NCBI GenBank assembly: GCA_019057675.1
Contig: JAHLWX010000007.1
Location: 1 to 40,668 of the forward strand
Reading direction: 5' to 3'
DNA length: 40,668 nucleotides
From: Candidatus Jordarchaeum sp. LHC_1308
GTDB lineage: Archaea > Asgardarchaeota > Jordiarchaeia > Jordiarchaeales > Freyrarchaeaceae
Position numbers and translations under genes: made by a program. Of this stretch, positions 8,991 through 17,690 are shown piece after piece. Within the stretch, counting starts at the first letter, position 1, and the number at the start of each line of letters is the position of its first letter. The notes under the pieces were generated by a model. The model was not told the origin of the DNA, ran no database searches, and saw nothing but the letters and a program-made list of their open reading frames with translations.

Positions 8991-10132
8991 AGCGTGTCTG
9001 CGCTTCGTATTTTTCCCACTAATCTCGAAACTCCGGGGTCGATTCCTCTCAGGAGGGCTAAGTAGAAGGCCTGCCATTCTAGGGGTATCGCATACAGTGG
9101 AGGCGATAGAAGGTTTTCTATGTTACCCTGTGGAATCGGGATTTCTTTGTCTATTTCTTGTGGCGCGACTTCGAGTATCTTTTCTTTCCCCGCCTGCTTT
9201 TCCCATACGCGCTTAACAAGTTGAAATGTTTCTAGGGATTTTGTCTGGCTGGGGGGTTTAAGGATTATGAGGGGCTTTTTTTCCTTGTTTTCTTCTTCAA
9301 GTGTTTCTACCAGTGAATGAACGAATTCCTCCATTCTTGAGTCGCACGCATCCGATTTAACTCCTTCCATGAGCATTATGAGGGCATGTTTCCTTGCCAC
9401 AGGGTATCTTGCCCCGTCGCCCATCACGTAGAACATCTTGTCCACATAATTGAGCCCCCATTTTGCAGCTAATTTGCCCCACTCGATGACTCTACTGGAT
9501 TTGCTCAACTTGTCGATTAAGTCTGGTATAGCTTCGGTTTGAAGCTTCAAAGCGTAATCGATTTCACTGTTGCGTTGAGAAAATGCAAGTATCTCCAGTA
9601 GCAGGAGATTTAGTAGAGCCAAGGTTGCATGGAAAGTGCCTGTTGATGGAAGAGACTTTTCAGGGTAAGGCTTGGTTCGAGTTCTGATGACGTAGCCCCC
9701 CTCCTCTTCGAGGTCGAGTAACGATCGATCCTCAGGCCTTTCCCACCTGTTAGTTATGGCCACGCACGTGCTACCCCTAGAGAGACATAAGTCCATGGCG
9801 TCCAACGTATCCTTGGTCGTCCCGGACTGAGAGAGGAGTATGGCAAGCGTGTTTTTTCCAATCCACTTTGGAGGACTATCTGTCAGCGTCCTAGAATGCA
9901 CAGTCTTTATTGGAATGTCCGAAAAGTACTCCCAAAGGTATTCCGAGATCATCGGTATAAGGTACTTGTCTCCTGCCCCAGTCATCAAAACGTTTTTGAA
10001 CCTGACGCTGCCAGCCACCTCTAATATGGCTTTATGGCTTTCTTTTATTGAGACCTTTACACTTTCACCCTGAAGCAGAATGGCCTCCTTCATGCCAGTT
10101 GAATCAATCCTTTCAAGCTCACCCCAATTCAC
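8978..10132 (-). CDS. Double SIS-domain sugar isomerase (GlmS C-domain-like)
   Basis: 384 aa with two sugar-isomerase folds, resembling the isomerase half of GlmS but with no N-terminal glutaminase domain. The first SIS domain has TGAGDKY and the phosphate-binding LLSQSGTTKDTLDAM; the second contains YVMGDGARYPVARKHALIMLMEG. It probably binds a hexose- or hexosamine-6-phosphate. It is divergent from a sugar-1-phosphate nucleotidyltransferase gene, so supply of a UDP-amino-sugar precursor (ammonia-dependent or deaminase-type) is a reasonable inference. GTG at 10132 follows GGGAGATCC. AgaS- or FrlB-like activities remain possible. Confidence 0.8.
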   Translation of the reverse strand: MNWGELERIDSTGMKEAILLQGESVKVSIKESHKAILEVAGSVRFKNVLMTGAGDKYLIPMISEYLWEYFSDIPIKTVHSRTLTDSPPKWIGKNTLAILLSQSGTTKDTLDAMDLCLSRGSTCVAITNRWERPEDRSLLDLEEEGGYVIRTRTKPYPEKSLPSTGTFHATLALLNLLLLEILAFSQRNSEIDYALKLQTEAIPDLIDKLSKSSRVIEWGKLAAKWGLNYVDKMFYVMGDGARYPVARKHALIMLMEGVKSDACDSRMEEFVHSLVETLEEENKEKKPLIILKPPSQTKSLETFQLVKRVWEKQAGKEKILEVAPQEIDKEIPIPQGNIENLLSPPLYAIPLEWQAFYLALLRGIDPGVSRLVGKIRSADTLTKI

Positions 10133-10248
10133 GGATCTCCCTCCAAAAACAAAGAACCTTGTGGCATTTAATAATAATTTTTATATCAACGGGCATTGTA
10201 TTTGAGTGCTTGATCTCCATGAATGCCCTTTTTTCATGGTGATTCAAC

Positions 10249-11415
10249 TTGAAGGCTGTTATATTAGCGGCGGGGAAGGGTACACGCATGCGCCCCCTCA
10301 CATTCACCCGACCAAAGCACATGCTTCCAGTCGCTGGAAAACCCATCCTAGAGCATATAATAAGTTTCCTGCGGAGTGGAGGAATAAACGAAGTGGTTAT
10401 GGTAATAGGTTCTGAAAGTGAGTTCATAACGGAATACTTTGGTGACGGCTCACGTTTTGACGTAAAAATAGAGTACGCTGAGCAAAGGAAGCCGCTAGGT
10501 CTAGCCCACGCTGTCTCTGTGGCAAGCCCCCTATTAAAGGGGGAAGAACGGTTTATTGCTGTTTTGGGAGACGTACTCTTTAAGCTTAACTTAAAGGACA
10601 TGTTAACCTTCCACGGCAAAAGGGAGGCTAAGGCCACCATAGCTATTTCTGAGGCCGCAGACCCCACGCCCTTTGGCGTGGTTAAAGTTGTAGATGGCTT
10701 CAGAGTGGAACGACTCGTTGAGAAGCCGAAGGTTCCGCCTTCAAATTTCATAATCGCTGGGCTTTACATTTTTGAGAACGAGTTTTGGGACTGCATAAAG
10801 GATCTTAAGCCATCATGGAGAGGAGAGTACGAGATTACAGATGCCATCCAGCTGATGGTGGACAGGGGTTACCCAGTATACGGATATCTCACTAAGAAAT
10901 GGTGGAAAGACACTGGGAGGCCCACCGACCTCTTGGAGGCTAGCCAAAAGTTCCTGTCAGAACTTTCAGACTTCTACGTTTTGGGGGAAGTTCAGAAAAA
11001 TGTCGAGATACGCGGCCCCGTTCAGATAGGGCGTGAGACAGTGATCTATGAGGGAGCAAAGATTTTTGGCCCCACGGTTATAGGGGAAAGATGTGAAGTT
11101 GGGCCAGGGTGCATTATAGGGCCTAATGTTGAGATAGGAAACGATGTTAAGCTGGTGGAAAACGTCGAGCTGCAGAACACCATAGTAATGTCTCGTACCC
11201 TTATATCGAACAATGTGAGGATAACGGACAGCGTGATAGGGGAAAACTGCAAAATAGGACCAAGCGTAAGGGCGTGTGGGAACAGCAAGGTTTTCGGCGT
11301 CGTGATAGGGGATAACTCAACTATAGGTCCCGGAATTTCGTTTTCGCCGGGAAGCATGCTTGGTCCTAATTCCTCTATAAGGTTGAGGTGGGAAGAGGCT
11401 GATGCTGAAGGGTAA
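10249..11415 (+). CDS. Sugar-1-phosphate nucleotidyltransferase with hexapeptide-repeat domain
   Basis: 388 aa, two domains. The N-terminal nucleotidyltransferase has LAAGKGTRMRPLT and RPKHMLPV, with the metal-binding GDV and the EKP loop. The C-terminal left-handed beta helix has many I/V-G-x-x hexapeptides (about residues 265-380). The architecture resembles archaeal bifunctional Glc-1-P/GlcN-1-P enzymes such as Sulfolobus ST0452, which make UDP-GlcNAc or dTDP-glucose. TTG at 10249 follows GGTGATT. The next gene starts 14 bp before this stop, so they form one operon. Confidence 0.9.
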   Translation: MKAVILAAGKGTRMRPLTFTRPKHMLPVAGKPILEHIISFLRSGGINEVVMVIGSESEFITEYFGDGSRFDVKIEYAEQRKPLGLAHAVSVASPLLKGEERFIAVLGDVLFKLNLKDMLTFHGKREAKATIAISEAADPTPFGVVKVVDGFRVERLVEKPKVPPSNFIIAGLYIFENEFWDCIKDLKPSWRGEYEITDAIQLMVDRGYPVYGYLTKKWWKDTGRPTDLLEASQKFLSELSDFYVLGEVQKNVEIRGPVQIGRETVIYEGAKIFGPTVIGERCEVGPGCIIGPNVEIGNDVKLVENVELQNTIVMSRTLISNNVRITDSVIGENCKIGPSVRACGNSKVFGVVIGDNSTIGPGISFSPGSMLGPNSSIRLRWEEADAEG

Positions 11416-12391
11416 GGTCGTGCTTGTGACTGGAGGAGCTGGCTTCATCGGATCTCACTTAGTTGACTGGTTAATTAGAGACAATGATGTCGTGGTGCTC
11501 GACAATTTTTCAAGTGGCAAAATAAGCAACATTCAACACCACCTAGAAAATGACAGCTTCACGCTGATCAAAGGAGACATAATGAATAGGGAAACCGTGA
11601 AGGAAGCTTTGAAGGAAGTGGATGTCGTAATTCATCAAGCAGCCGTTGTTGGCGTTAAAAAATATGTCGAGAGACCTTTAGACGTGCTGACGACGAACAT
11701 CTTCGGCACTCATAACTTGGTGGAGGAGAGCCTTAAGAGGGGGGTAGAGAGGTTTGTTTTTGCCTCGACAAGTGAGGTTTATGGTAAGAGCGAGAACATC
11801 CCCCTAAAGGAGGATGGGGACAGGGTTCTTGGATCGACGAGTATAGCTAGGTGGTGTTATTCGACGTCCAAGGCGGCCGACGAGCACTTCCTATTCGCCT
11901 ATCATGAAGTTCATGGTTTCCCCATGGTTATCCTGCGCTACTTTAACGTGTATGGGCCGAGACAGGAGACCAGCGATTACAGCGGGGTGATCCCGATATT
12001 CATAAGAAGGGTTTTGAGAGGGGAGCCTCCCTTAATACACGGGGACGGGGAACAAACTAGGGCATTCACATATATTTCAGACGCTGTAGAGGCGACGGTG
12101 ATTGCCGCCAGCAAGAAGGAAGCTATAGGACAGGTATTCAATGTAGGGAGCAGGGAAGAGACCACTATAAAACACCTTGCCAAGATGATCATAGAGCTCT
12201 CAGGTAACAACTCGATCGAACCGAAACATATATCCTACGAGGAGTTCTACGGTGAAAGCTACGAGGATATAAGGAGGAGAGTTCCAAATGTGGAAAAAGC
12301 TGAGAAAGTGCTTGGATTTAGAGCGAAGACCCCATTAAGGGACGGACTCAAAAGAACCATAGAATGGTACAGAGAGCATTTAATGAATTAA
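11402..12391 (+). CDS. NAD-dependent nucleotide-sugar epimerase/dehydratase (SDR)
   Basis: 329 aa extended short-chain dehydrogenase. The NAD motif GGAGFIGS is at 11-18, and the catalytic pair is Tyr153/Lys157 in YSTSK, preceded by STS. RYFNVYGPRQ and HGDGEQTR are typical of UDP-glucose 4-epimerase and related UDP-sugar enzymes. The overlap with the nucleotidyltransferase gene implies that it converts that enzyme's product for glycan or S-layer glycosylation. The exact reaction (4-epimerase, decarboxylase or dehydratase) cannot be told from the sequence. Confidence 0.9.
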   Translation: MLKGKVVLVTGGAGFIGSHLVDWLIRDNDVVVLDNFSSGKISNIQHHLENDSFTLIKGDIMNRETVKEALKEVDVVIHQAAVVGVKKYVERPLDVLTTNIFGTHNLVEESLKRGVERFVFASTSEVYGKSENIPLKEDGDRVLGSTSIARWCYSTSKAADEHFLFAYHEVHGFPMVILRYFNVYGPRQETSDYSGVIPIFIRRVLRGEPPLIHGDGEQTRAFTYISDAVEATVIAASKKEAIGQVFNVGSREETTIKHLAKMIIELSGNNSIEPKHISYEEFYGESYEDIRRRVPNVEKAEKVLGFRAKTPLRDGLKRTIEWYREHLMN

Positions 12392-12410
12392 TGATAAAAC
12401 AAAGTGAGTC

Positions 12411-12626
12411 TTACGACTTGTTGACTTCCTCAAGCATCTTCAGGATTTCCTCGGCTTCCTCCGGCTTAAGCTTCTCGATGGCATACCCGGTATGGATCAT
12501 TACGTAATCTCCTATTTTAACGTCGTCTAGTAGCGTGATAAATGCCTCCCTAGTTACTCCTCCAAAATCAACCAAGGCTTTCTCGCCACGGATCTCTAGA
12601 ACTTTCGCTGGAACGCCAAGGCACAT
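12411..12626 (-). CDS. hypC: Hydrogenase maturation chaperone HypC/HupF
   Basis: 71 aa. HypC carries the Fe(CN)2CO unit from HypD to the [NiFe]-hydrogenase large subunit through Cys2. The start at ATG 12626 gives MCLGVPAKV with the essential Cys in position 2; upstream GTG/ATG codons (12635, 12632) would bury it. No other hyp or hydrogenase genes occur in the window, but two Fe-S proteins follow upstream on the same strand. Confidence 0.92.
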   Translation of the reverse strand: MCLGVPAKVLEIRGEKALVDFGGVTREAFITLLDDVKIGDYVMIHTGYAIEKLKPEEAEEILKMLEEVNKS

Positions 12627-12677
12627 GTCCATCACGCCCCTTTAAACTATTCACTATACCACTTAAAACCTTTAAAG

Positions 12678-13280
12678 TCATTTAAGTTTTCCCTGAGATT
12701 TTAAATGGGGATTGATGCGTGAGTCCTGCCGTGCAGTTGCCCCTTCGTTTTCTAGTATTATTTCCAAGTAGGACTTGAGCTCGAAGCCATCTGTTGGGAT
12801 GCCCAGCTCTTCGGCTTTAATCAGTAATTCGTCACGTTTCTTCTCTACTTCTCTTTCATCTTCGGCTATCGATTCGATTTCAACGAAAAATCCGAGATTA
12901 TTAATGTAGTCCAAGTGAAGGAAAGTTTCACCTAGCTGGTAGGTTTTCCTCTTTTTGACGATCTTTGCAACTTGAAGGAAGCCTAATTTCTCGAGGAGAA
13001 GCACGGTGCCGTCGAAGTCTCCAACTTTAACCCTGATTTCCTCTCTTGTTTTTGATTTTAAGTCGATCCTCGGCCCCTTATAGGTAACCTCTGCACGATC
13101 TCCGACGTATCTAACCCTCAGCGCTTCATCAGTCAACATGAAGTTCCTTGACGGGTGCTGGAAGTAGATGTCTTCTTGAACCTCCTCACCCATAAATATC
13201 CCGCCGATAGATAAAACATTTGAAGCTATCCGATCCGCGTCTTCCTTTGAAACTCTGTACTTAACCTCAACTTCTATCAT
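12678..13280 (-). CDS. CYTH-domain protein (CyaB/ThTPase-like)
   Basis: 200 aa with a single CYTH tunnel fold. The N-terminal ExExK signature is EVEVKY (residues 3-8). Further charged strands (EALRVRY, VTYKGPR, EEIRVKV, HLDYI, FVEIE) line the triphosphate pocket. Such archaeal proteins are annotated as class IV adenylate cyclase; many are triphosphatases, and the substrate here is unknown. ATG 13280 follows GGAGGTTCAACT. Followed closely by hypC on the same strand. Confidence 0.88.
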   Translation of the reverse strand: MIEVEVKYRVSKEDADRIASNVLSIGGIFMGEEVQEDIYFQHPSRNFMLTDEALRVRYVGDRAEVTYKGPRIDLKSKTREEIRVKVGDFDGTVLLLEKLGFLQVAKIVKKRKTYQLGETFLHLDYINNLGFFVEIESIAEDEREVEKKRDELLIKAEELGIPTDGFELKSYLEIILENEGATARQDSRINPHLKSQGKLK

Positions 13281-13316
13281 AGTTGAACCTCCACTAAAAG
13301 AAGGAGAGGAGGGAAA

Positions 13317-13559
13317 TTAGGTCTCTTGGACATTGATATTAATCGCGTTATTAGGACACACCTCAACGCATTTACGGCATAGTATGCAAAACCTTTGAAA
13401 TGATGGAACTATTACATAGTTCTTTGGTTCCTTGTTAGGTTCTCTCTCGATCGCGTATCTGACAAAGACCGTGCATGGGCATACTTCTAAGCATTTTCCG
13501 CAGTCTTGGGGTCTAGAACACTTATCTCCGATCCATTCTACTGAAACTTTTACTGGCAA
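13317..13559 (-). CDS. Two-cluster 4Fe-4S ferredoxin-like protein
   Basis: 80 aa. Two Cys clusters are visible, a CGKCLEVCPC group with extra Cys near residue 14 and C-x2-C-x2-C-x3-CP at about 58-68. The first motif is irregular (KCSRPQDCGKC). It starts at TTG directly after the stop of the upstream Fe-S gene (TAATTG), with GGAGG upstream, so the pair is cotranscribed and probably passes electrons within one complex. Confidence 0.85.
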   Translation of the reverse strand: MPVKVSVEWIGDKCSRPQDCGKCLEVCPCTVFVRYAIEREPNKEPKNYVIVPSFQRFCILCRKCVEVCPNNAININVQET

Positions 13560-14402
13560 TTACCATTCCTCCTTTAGTGTAGGTATGCTCTCCCTTGGAA
13601 CAAGCGTGATGGCTTCTTCCGGACATGATGCCCTGCAAACACCGCAACCAAAGCATTTCCAGGGGTCAATACATGCTTTTCCCATTGTCGGGCGTAGCTT
13701 GGCAGCTCCAAACTGGCAACGAATAACGCAACTACCACAACCTATGCATTTATCTGTGTCTAAGAAAGCGATGTAATGCCCCTTCAAAAGGTGATGGACG
13801 TTAAAGTCAATTCTCGGCCTAAGAGCGATGCATTCAGGGTATTCGCAGTTACAGAGAGCGAAGGCAAATGGGAGCGGTGTTCCTGCGATCGTATGAACAA
13901 GTCCTTTCTCCTCGCATTCGTCTAAGAAAGCCTTCGCCTCCTCAACGCTGAGGATTTCAACCCCATTAGGAGCGTGGTCAGGGAATGCCCTTGCAGTTTC
14001 TCCATGTAACCCCAATGGCATGCACGTGTAAACTTTCTCGTTTCTGTTCATCCATCGGCAGGGACACATAACCCTGTAAACTTCCCCCGAAATCTCGACG
14101 ATCTTTTTAGCTTCCTCAACTGTTACAACTTGTCCGAGATGTCCTTCAGGAAAAGCGCGGGCGCCTTCATCTTTCTGTATCATTGCTTCGATCATCCTCT
14201 TAGTGGGTTCTAGCAAGTTTGGGTCATCTAAGACGTCGGACAGCAACTTAGCGGCATCACCGTAAACCTTATCGATCAACTTCCAGTGATCCAGCTCCCA
14301 CACTTCGTGTCCCAGCTCCTTCGCTAACTTTACGGAAAGGTTTCTCTCATTTAGATACCACTTCTTTCCGCCACCATGTTTGTAGCAAAACTTGCACAAC
14401 AT
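13560..14402 (-). CDS. Fe-S protein with N-terminal helical region and two C-terminal 4Fe-4S motifs
   Basis: 280 aa. The C-terminus has two ferredoxin motifs (CIGCGSCVIRC and CFGCGVCRASCP). The middle has a CPCRW motif and ALCNCEYPEC, and the N-terminus has MLCKFC, so further metal sites are likely. The CPCR-type family is common in anaerobic archaea, but I know no assigned reaction. Promoter ATTTTAAAAAGG lies at about 14438-14449. It is coupled to the small ferredoxin gene downstream. Confidence 0.82.
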   Translation of the reverse strand: MLCKFCYKHGGGKKWYLNERNLSVKLAKELGHEVWELDHWKLIDKVYGDAAKLLSDVLDDPNLLEPTKRMIEAMIQKDEGARAFPEGHLGQVVTVEEAKKIVEISGEVYRVMCPCRWMNRNEKVYTCMPLGLHGETARAFPDHAPNGVEILSVEEAKAFLDECEEKGLVHTIAGTPLPFAFALCNCEYPECIALRPRIDFNVHHLLKGHYIAFLDTDKCIGCGSCVIRCQFGAAKLRPTMGKACIDPWKCFGCGVCRASCPEEAITLVPRESIPTLKEEW

Positions 14403-14645
14403 CCCACCCTCACTAAAATAAGCTGTGAATTCATTTCATCCTTTTTAAAATGGGGGCTCTTGGATAAAAACATTGTTTTATTCTGCTGGGACGTGTTCGG
14501 AAAACCATACGTGTGGTTCTAAATACGTCAGCCACGAACCCTTTAAGGAAGTCGATGTAAAAGTGCTTCGCTGTTGAGAGAACGCTTATATATTCCTTGA
14601 AGTAATTTAGAATTCGCCTTTTGCGGTCTGAAGGAGGGGACTAAG
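14403..14645. other. Intergenic region with divergent promoters
   Basis: This gene-free stretch holds the promoter of the Fe-S operon (about 14438-14449, minus strand) and a TATA box for the HAD gene (14584-14594, plus strand). An imperfect inverted repeat, AACCA-6-TGGTT, lies near 14503-14518. I see no other gene. Confidence 0.5.
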
Positions 14646-15419
14646 ATTTCAGGGAAAAACCATGACGGGAAAGTGATTCTCCTCGACCTCGACGGAACGC
14701 TTGGCTTATCCCTTATACCGGAAGAGGATGCCATCTCTGAAACTCTTAAGTTTATTTCTGAGGAACTTGCTAAACGTTTTGGCAGGGCTGTCAGCGAGGA
14801 AGAACTGCGCACCCTCTATAAGGAGACGAAGAACGAGCAATACCATTTATACCACCTTAACCCGAAGAGGCATGACAAGAACTTGAGGTGGACGATGCTC
14901 CTCCGTAAATTAGAGGATAAACTAGGAGTAAGATTACCTGAGAGTTTTTATGAGGATGTTAGGAAGCGTTACTGGTCCGTTTTTGAGAGTAAAGCTGAAC
15001 CTTACCCAGACACTCAAGAAACGTTAGAGAAGCTGATGGAAAAGTTCGCCGTTGTTATAGTGACTAATAATGATTATGCAGAAGCGAAAAAAAAGCTTAA
15101 GTTGTTTGGTCTGAAAAAGGGAAAACATTACGATGTATTAGTCACGTCAGAGAAATTTAATGTTTGTAAGCCGTCACCGGAATTTCTTGAGAGGCTCTTC
15201 CCCTTTCTTGAGCAGAAGCTAAGTCGCAAAGTGAGCGTCGAGCAGGTTATAATAGTGGGAGACGACCCTAAAAACGACATAGCGTGGGCTCGAACTGTTG
15301 GAGCCAAGGCCATAAGAGTCAAAAAGGATCTTCTTGCAAAACATGATCCTAGCAACGAGGCTGAGGAAGCCGATCACGTGATTGAAAACCTGTCCGAGTT
15401 ACTTAATATCCTCAGATAG
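14646..15419 (+). CDS. HAD-superfamily hydrolase
   Basis: HAD phosphatase: motif I DLDGT (nucleophile Asp), motif II VTNND, a KPSPEF loop with Lys, motif IV GDDPKNDI. The helical cap lies between motifs I and II, as in phosphoglycolate-phosphatase-like enzymes; the substrate is unknown. The first canonical start is GTG 14673 (MILLDLDGT). The only good SD (AAGGAGGGG, 14631-14639) points instead to an in-frame ATT at 14646, 8 nt after GGAGG. I give the longer form but the GTG start is quite possible. Confidence 0.85.
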   Translation: MSGKNHDGKVILLDLDGTLGLSLIPEEDAISETLKFISEELAKRFGRAVSEEELRTLYKETKNEQYHLYHLNPKRHDKNLRWTMLLRKLEDKLGVRLPESFYEDVRKRYWSVFESKAEPYPDTQETLEKLMEKFAVVIVTNNDYAEAKKKLKLFGLKKGKHYDVLVTSEKFNVCKPSPEFLERLFPFLEQKLSRKVSVEQVIIVGDDPKNDIAWARTVGAKAIRVKKDLLAKHDPSNEAEEADHVIENLSELLNILR

Positions 15420-15461
15420 CATCTAAGCAATGAAACTTCCAATTTATTGGGAGGTTTATTT

Positions 15462-16751
15462 ATGAATGTGCTTGAGAGGGTTTTCTCCAAGATAGGGCTA
15501 GAGTTCGACGCGGAAATGGGGGCATACGTCCATGTAAAGACGAACATACCCCTTACAGTTCACTATGACCGGGAGAGTGAAGAGCTGGTTCTGCTTGACC
15601 AAACGAAGCTCCCATTCGAAGTTACAGTTTGGAAAACAAGTGACTGGAGAGAAGCTGGAAACCCGGGAATAAAGGGAATGATAGTTAGAGGGAGCCAGGC
15701 TATAGGGTGTGCCGCTGGTTATGCAATGTTACTTGCAGCAAACAGTTTCAGGAAGCTCAAAGAAGAAGAGTTCATGGAGAAGCTTAACGAAGCGGCATCA
15801 TTCCTTAATGCTACTAGGCCAACGGCTTCACCTCTAAAGTGGGCTGTTGAACTCTGCATGAAAGCCGCACAGAACGCTATTCTGAGTGGAGGCGTCGAAG
15901 AAGCCGTTGAGGCGATCCAAGAGACGGCAGACTACATATTAGCCTCCGACTTAATCATGAATTGGTACCTAAGACAGGAGGGGAAGCCCCTCATAGAAGA
16001 CGGCGACGTGATAATGACACATTGTAATGGGGGAAGTCTCTCCTCGAGTTTTGGAGGACACGCCTTGGGAATGATAGAGGAAGCATACGCTGAGGGAAGG
16101 GACATAATAGTTGTCTCCAAGGAGACCAGACCTAGAAGTCAAGGCTTCAAACTTACGACGTGGGAGCTTAACAGGGCAGGCGTACCCGTGGTGATTGTAA
16201 CGGATAACATGATCTCCTCCGCAATAGAGCGCTTCGGAGTCTCGAAAGTTATACTTGGAGTGGATAGAGTTGCAAGAGACGGCTCAGTGGCCAACAAGAT
16301 AGGCTCGGCAGACATAGCGCGTGTTGCGGCACAATACGGAAATATATACTTCTACTACGCAACATCTTACAGCACCATAGACTTGAAAACAAGCGAAGGT
16401 AGGAACATCCCAATAGAGGAGAGAAGTATAGACGAGATAACATACCCATATATACTTGAAGCAAAAGACAAAAAGGAAAAGGGCATACTCTCAAGTAAAA
16501 GCTTAGAGGAATGGCCACCTCAGAAAATCATTGTTCAAGGAAAACCTAGAAGAGGGCAGATAGCGATATACAACCCCGCCTTCGACGTCACGCCACCAAA
16601 ACTGATAGACTTAATCATAACAGATATAGGGGTCTTCGCCCCTCAACAAATAAGAACACTAACCGAGGAAAAAATAACTCAGACAGTGAAAGATAGACTG
16701 GAAAAGCAAGGAGTGGTAATGCCAAAACGCATATTCAACACACAAAGCTAA
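15462..16751 (+). CDS. MtnA/eIF2B-like sugar-phosphate isomerase
   Basis: 429 aa of the aIF2B/MtnA family, which includes 5-methylthioribose-1-phosphate isomerase and ribose-1,5-bisphosphate isomerase. RGSQAIG, the active-site Cys in THCNGGS, the acidic residue in GVDRV, NKIGS and NPAFDVTP are present. It is longer than typical R15P isomerase (about 320 aa), which together with NPAFDVTP favours MtnA-type methionine salvage. ATG 15462 follows GGAGG by 7 nt. It lies 42 bp after the HAD gene; a phosphatase/isomerase pair is plausible but unproven. Confidence 0.82.
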   Translation: MNVLERVFSKIGLEFDAEMGAYVHVKTNIPLTVHYDRESEELVLLDQTKLPFEVTVWKTSDWREAGNPGIKGMIVRGSQAIGCAAGYAMLLAANSFRKLKEEEFMEKLNEAASFLNATRPTASPLKWAVELCMKAAQNAILSGGVEEAVEAIQETADYILASDLIMNWYLRQEGKPLIEDGDVIMTHCNGGSLSSSFGGHALGMIEEAYAEGRDIIVVSKETRPRSQGFKLTTWELNRAGVPVVIVTDNMISSAIERFGVSKVILGVDRVARDGSVANKIGSADIARVAAQYGNIYFYYATSYSTIDLKTSEGRNIPIEERSIDEITYPYILEAKDKKEKGILSSKSLEEWPPQKIIVQGKPRRGQIAIYNPAFDVTPPKLIDLIITDIGVFAPQQIRTLTEEKITQTVKDRLEKQGVVMPKRIFNTQS

Positions 16752-16802
16752 ATGCAAAAACATTTATTATTCTTCCTTCAAAGTAAGGAGAACTTGAGGT
16801 TA

Positions 16803-16960
16803 GCGGGGGTTGCCTAGTGGCTAGCCATTTCGGAAGACACCCATAAAAGGCGCTGGCCTGGAGTTTAATTACTACCTGAAAGCCAGTGGTCCTAAAAAGG
16901 CACATGTAAATCATGTGCTGTTGACGGGCCGCGTGGGTTCAAATCCCACCCCCCGCGCCA
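16803..16960 (+). tRNA. tRNA-Ser(GGA) with three introns
   Basis: The acceptor GCGGGGG pairs with CCCCCGC, followed by G73 and an encoded CCA. The T arm is GTGGG-TTCAAAT-CCCAC. The anticodon stem CTGGC/GCCAG encloses CTGGAG, a 17-nt intron (16864-16880) at canonical 37/38, and A38. The D loop (between GCC 16812-16814 and GGC 16849-16851) is about 24 nt too long. The variable arm GGTCC/GGGCC has a 33-nt loop containing the hairpin GCACATG-TAAAT-CATGTGC. Removing three introns gives a normal tRNA-Ser of about 85 nt. A TATA-like ACATTTATTATTC lies at about 16760-16772. Confidence 0.88.
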
Positions 16961-17097
16961 AACTTAACGACCTTCTCGAGCAGTTTATCCCGTCCGGCTT
17001 TTAAGAATCATAAAGAGGGTAATGAGACAATTTGAGGGCTACATCAGCTTACTTTTCCCTCCTTACGTGGGAAGAATGAAAGTTAGCTTCCACTTAT

Positions 17098-17529
17098 TTA
17101 TATGTCAAGAACGAATATTAGGCGAACACTATCATTTTTAATGTTGATTTCCATTTCGTGATATGTTGCTGCTTTTACTTCAGTCTTTGACACGTGTTTA
17201 TTGTGATCGAACTTCTCACCCTTTGCCGTCGCCGTTAACTTGTAACGTCCATCGCTTTCTTTCTTTACCTCTTCAATATTAACCTCGGAGAATACGAGCC
17301 TCTCAGCGTCTGTCAGATAAATAAATTCTTCAAGCCAGTTGTAAAGGAGACTCTCTAGGTCTTCTCCTTCGACAGTTATTTTCTTTTCTACTCTGGGTTC
17401 GATCTTCGAGGTGTCTGTCATCAATTCATAGAGTGCTTTAGCCGCCTCTTCGAAGGCCTCTTCGACCGTTTCTCCCTCAGCCTCTATTTTCACATCAGCG
17501 GTATGCTCGAGGAATCTGAAGCATCCCAT
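17098..17529 (-). CDS. Archease (RtcB tRNA-ligase cofactor)
   Basis: About 143 aa. Archease accelerates guanylylation of the RNA ligase RtcB, which joins tRNA exons after intron removal. Family features are the N-terminal FRFLEHTADVKIEAEG and the C-terminal EVKAATYHEMEI. ATG 17529 or GTG 17535 could start it. A TATA-like CCATTTAATCTG about 20 bp upstream suggests a very short leader. It lies just downstream of a three-intron tRNA gene and beside the replication cluster. Confidence 0.92.
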   Translation of the reverse strand: MGCFRFLEHTADVKIEAEGETVEEAFEEAAKALYELMTDTSKIEPRVEKKITVEGEDLESLLYNWLEEFIYLTDAERLVFSEVNIEEVKKESDGRYKLTATAKGEKFDHNKHVSKTEVKAATYHEMEINIKNDSVRLIFVLDI

Positions 17530-17690
17530 AGTCACACCCCAACTTCAGATTAAATGGGAAGAGGATAGAAAAGCATTATCTATTTTAGAGACATGTTTCC
17601 TAGAGGGGGTCATGTGAAAGATCTCGAGGGTGTTCCATGTAATACTAAACTTCAAAATGTTGGTGAGTAAAAAGGTGACTCGAAAAGCAT

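Noticed and set aside
10119-10751. 210-codon minus-strand ORF
   Set aside because: Antisense shadow of the nucleotidyltransferase gene; Ser/Thr-rich translation without family features.
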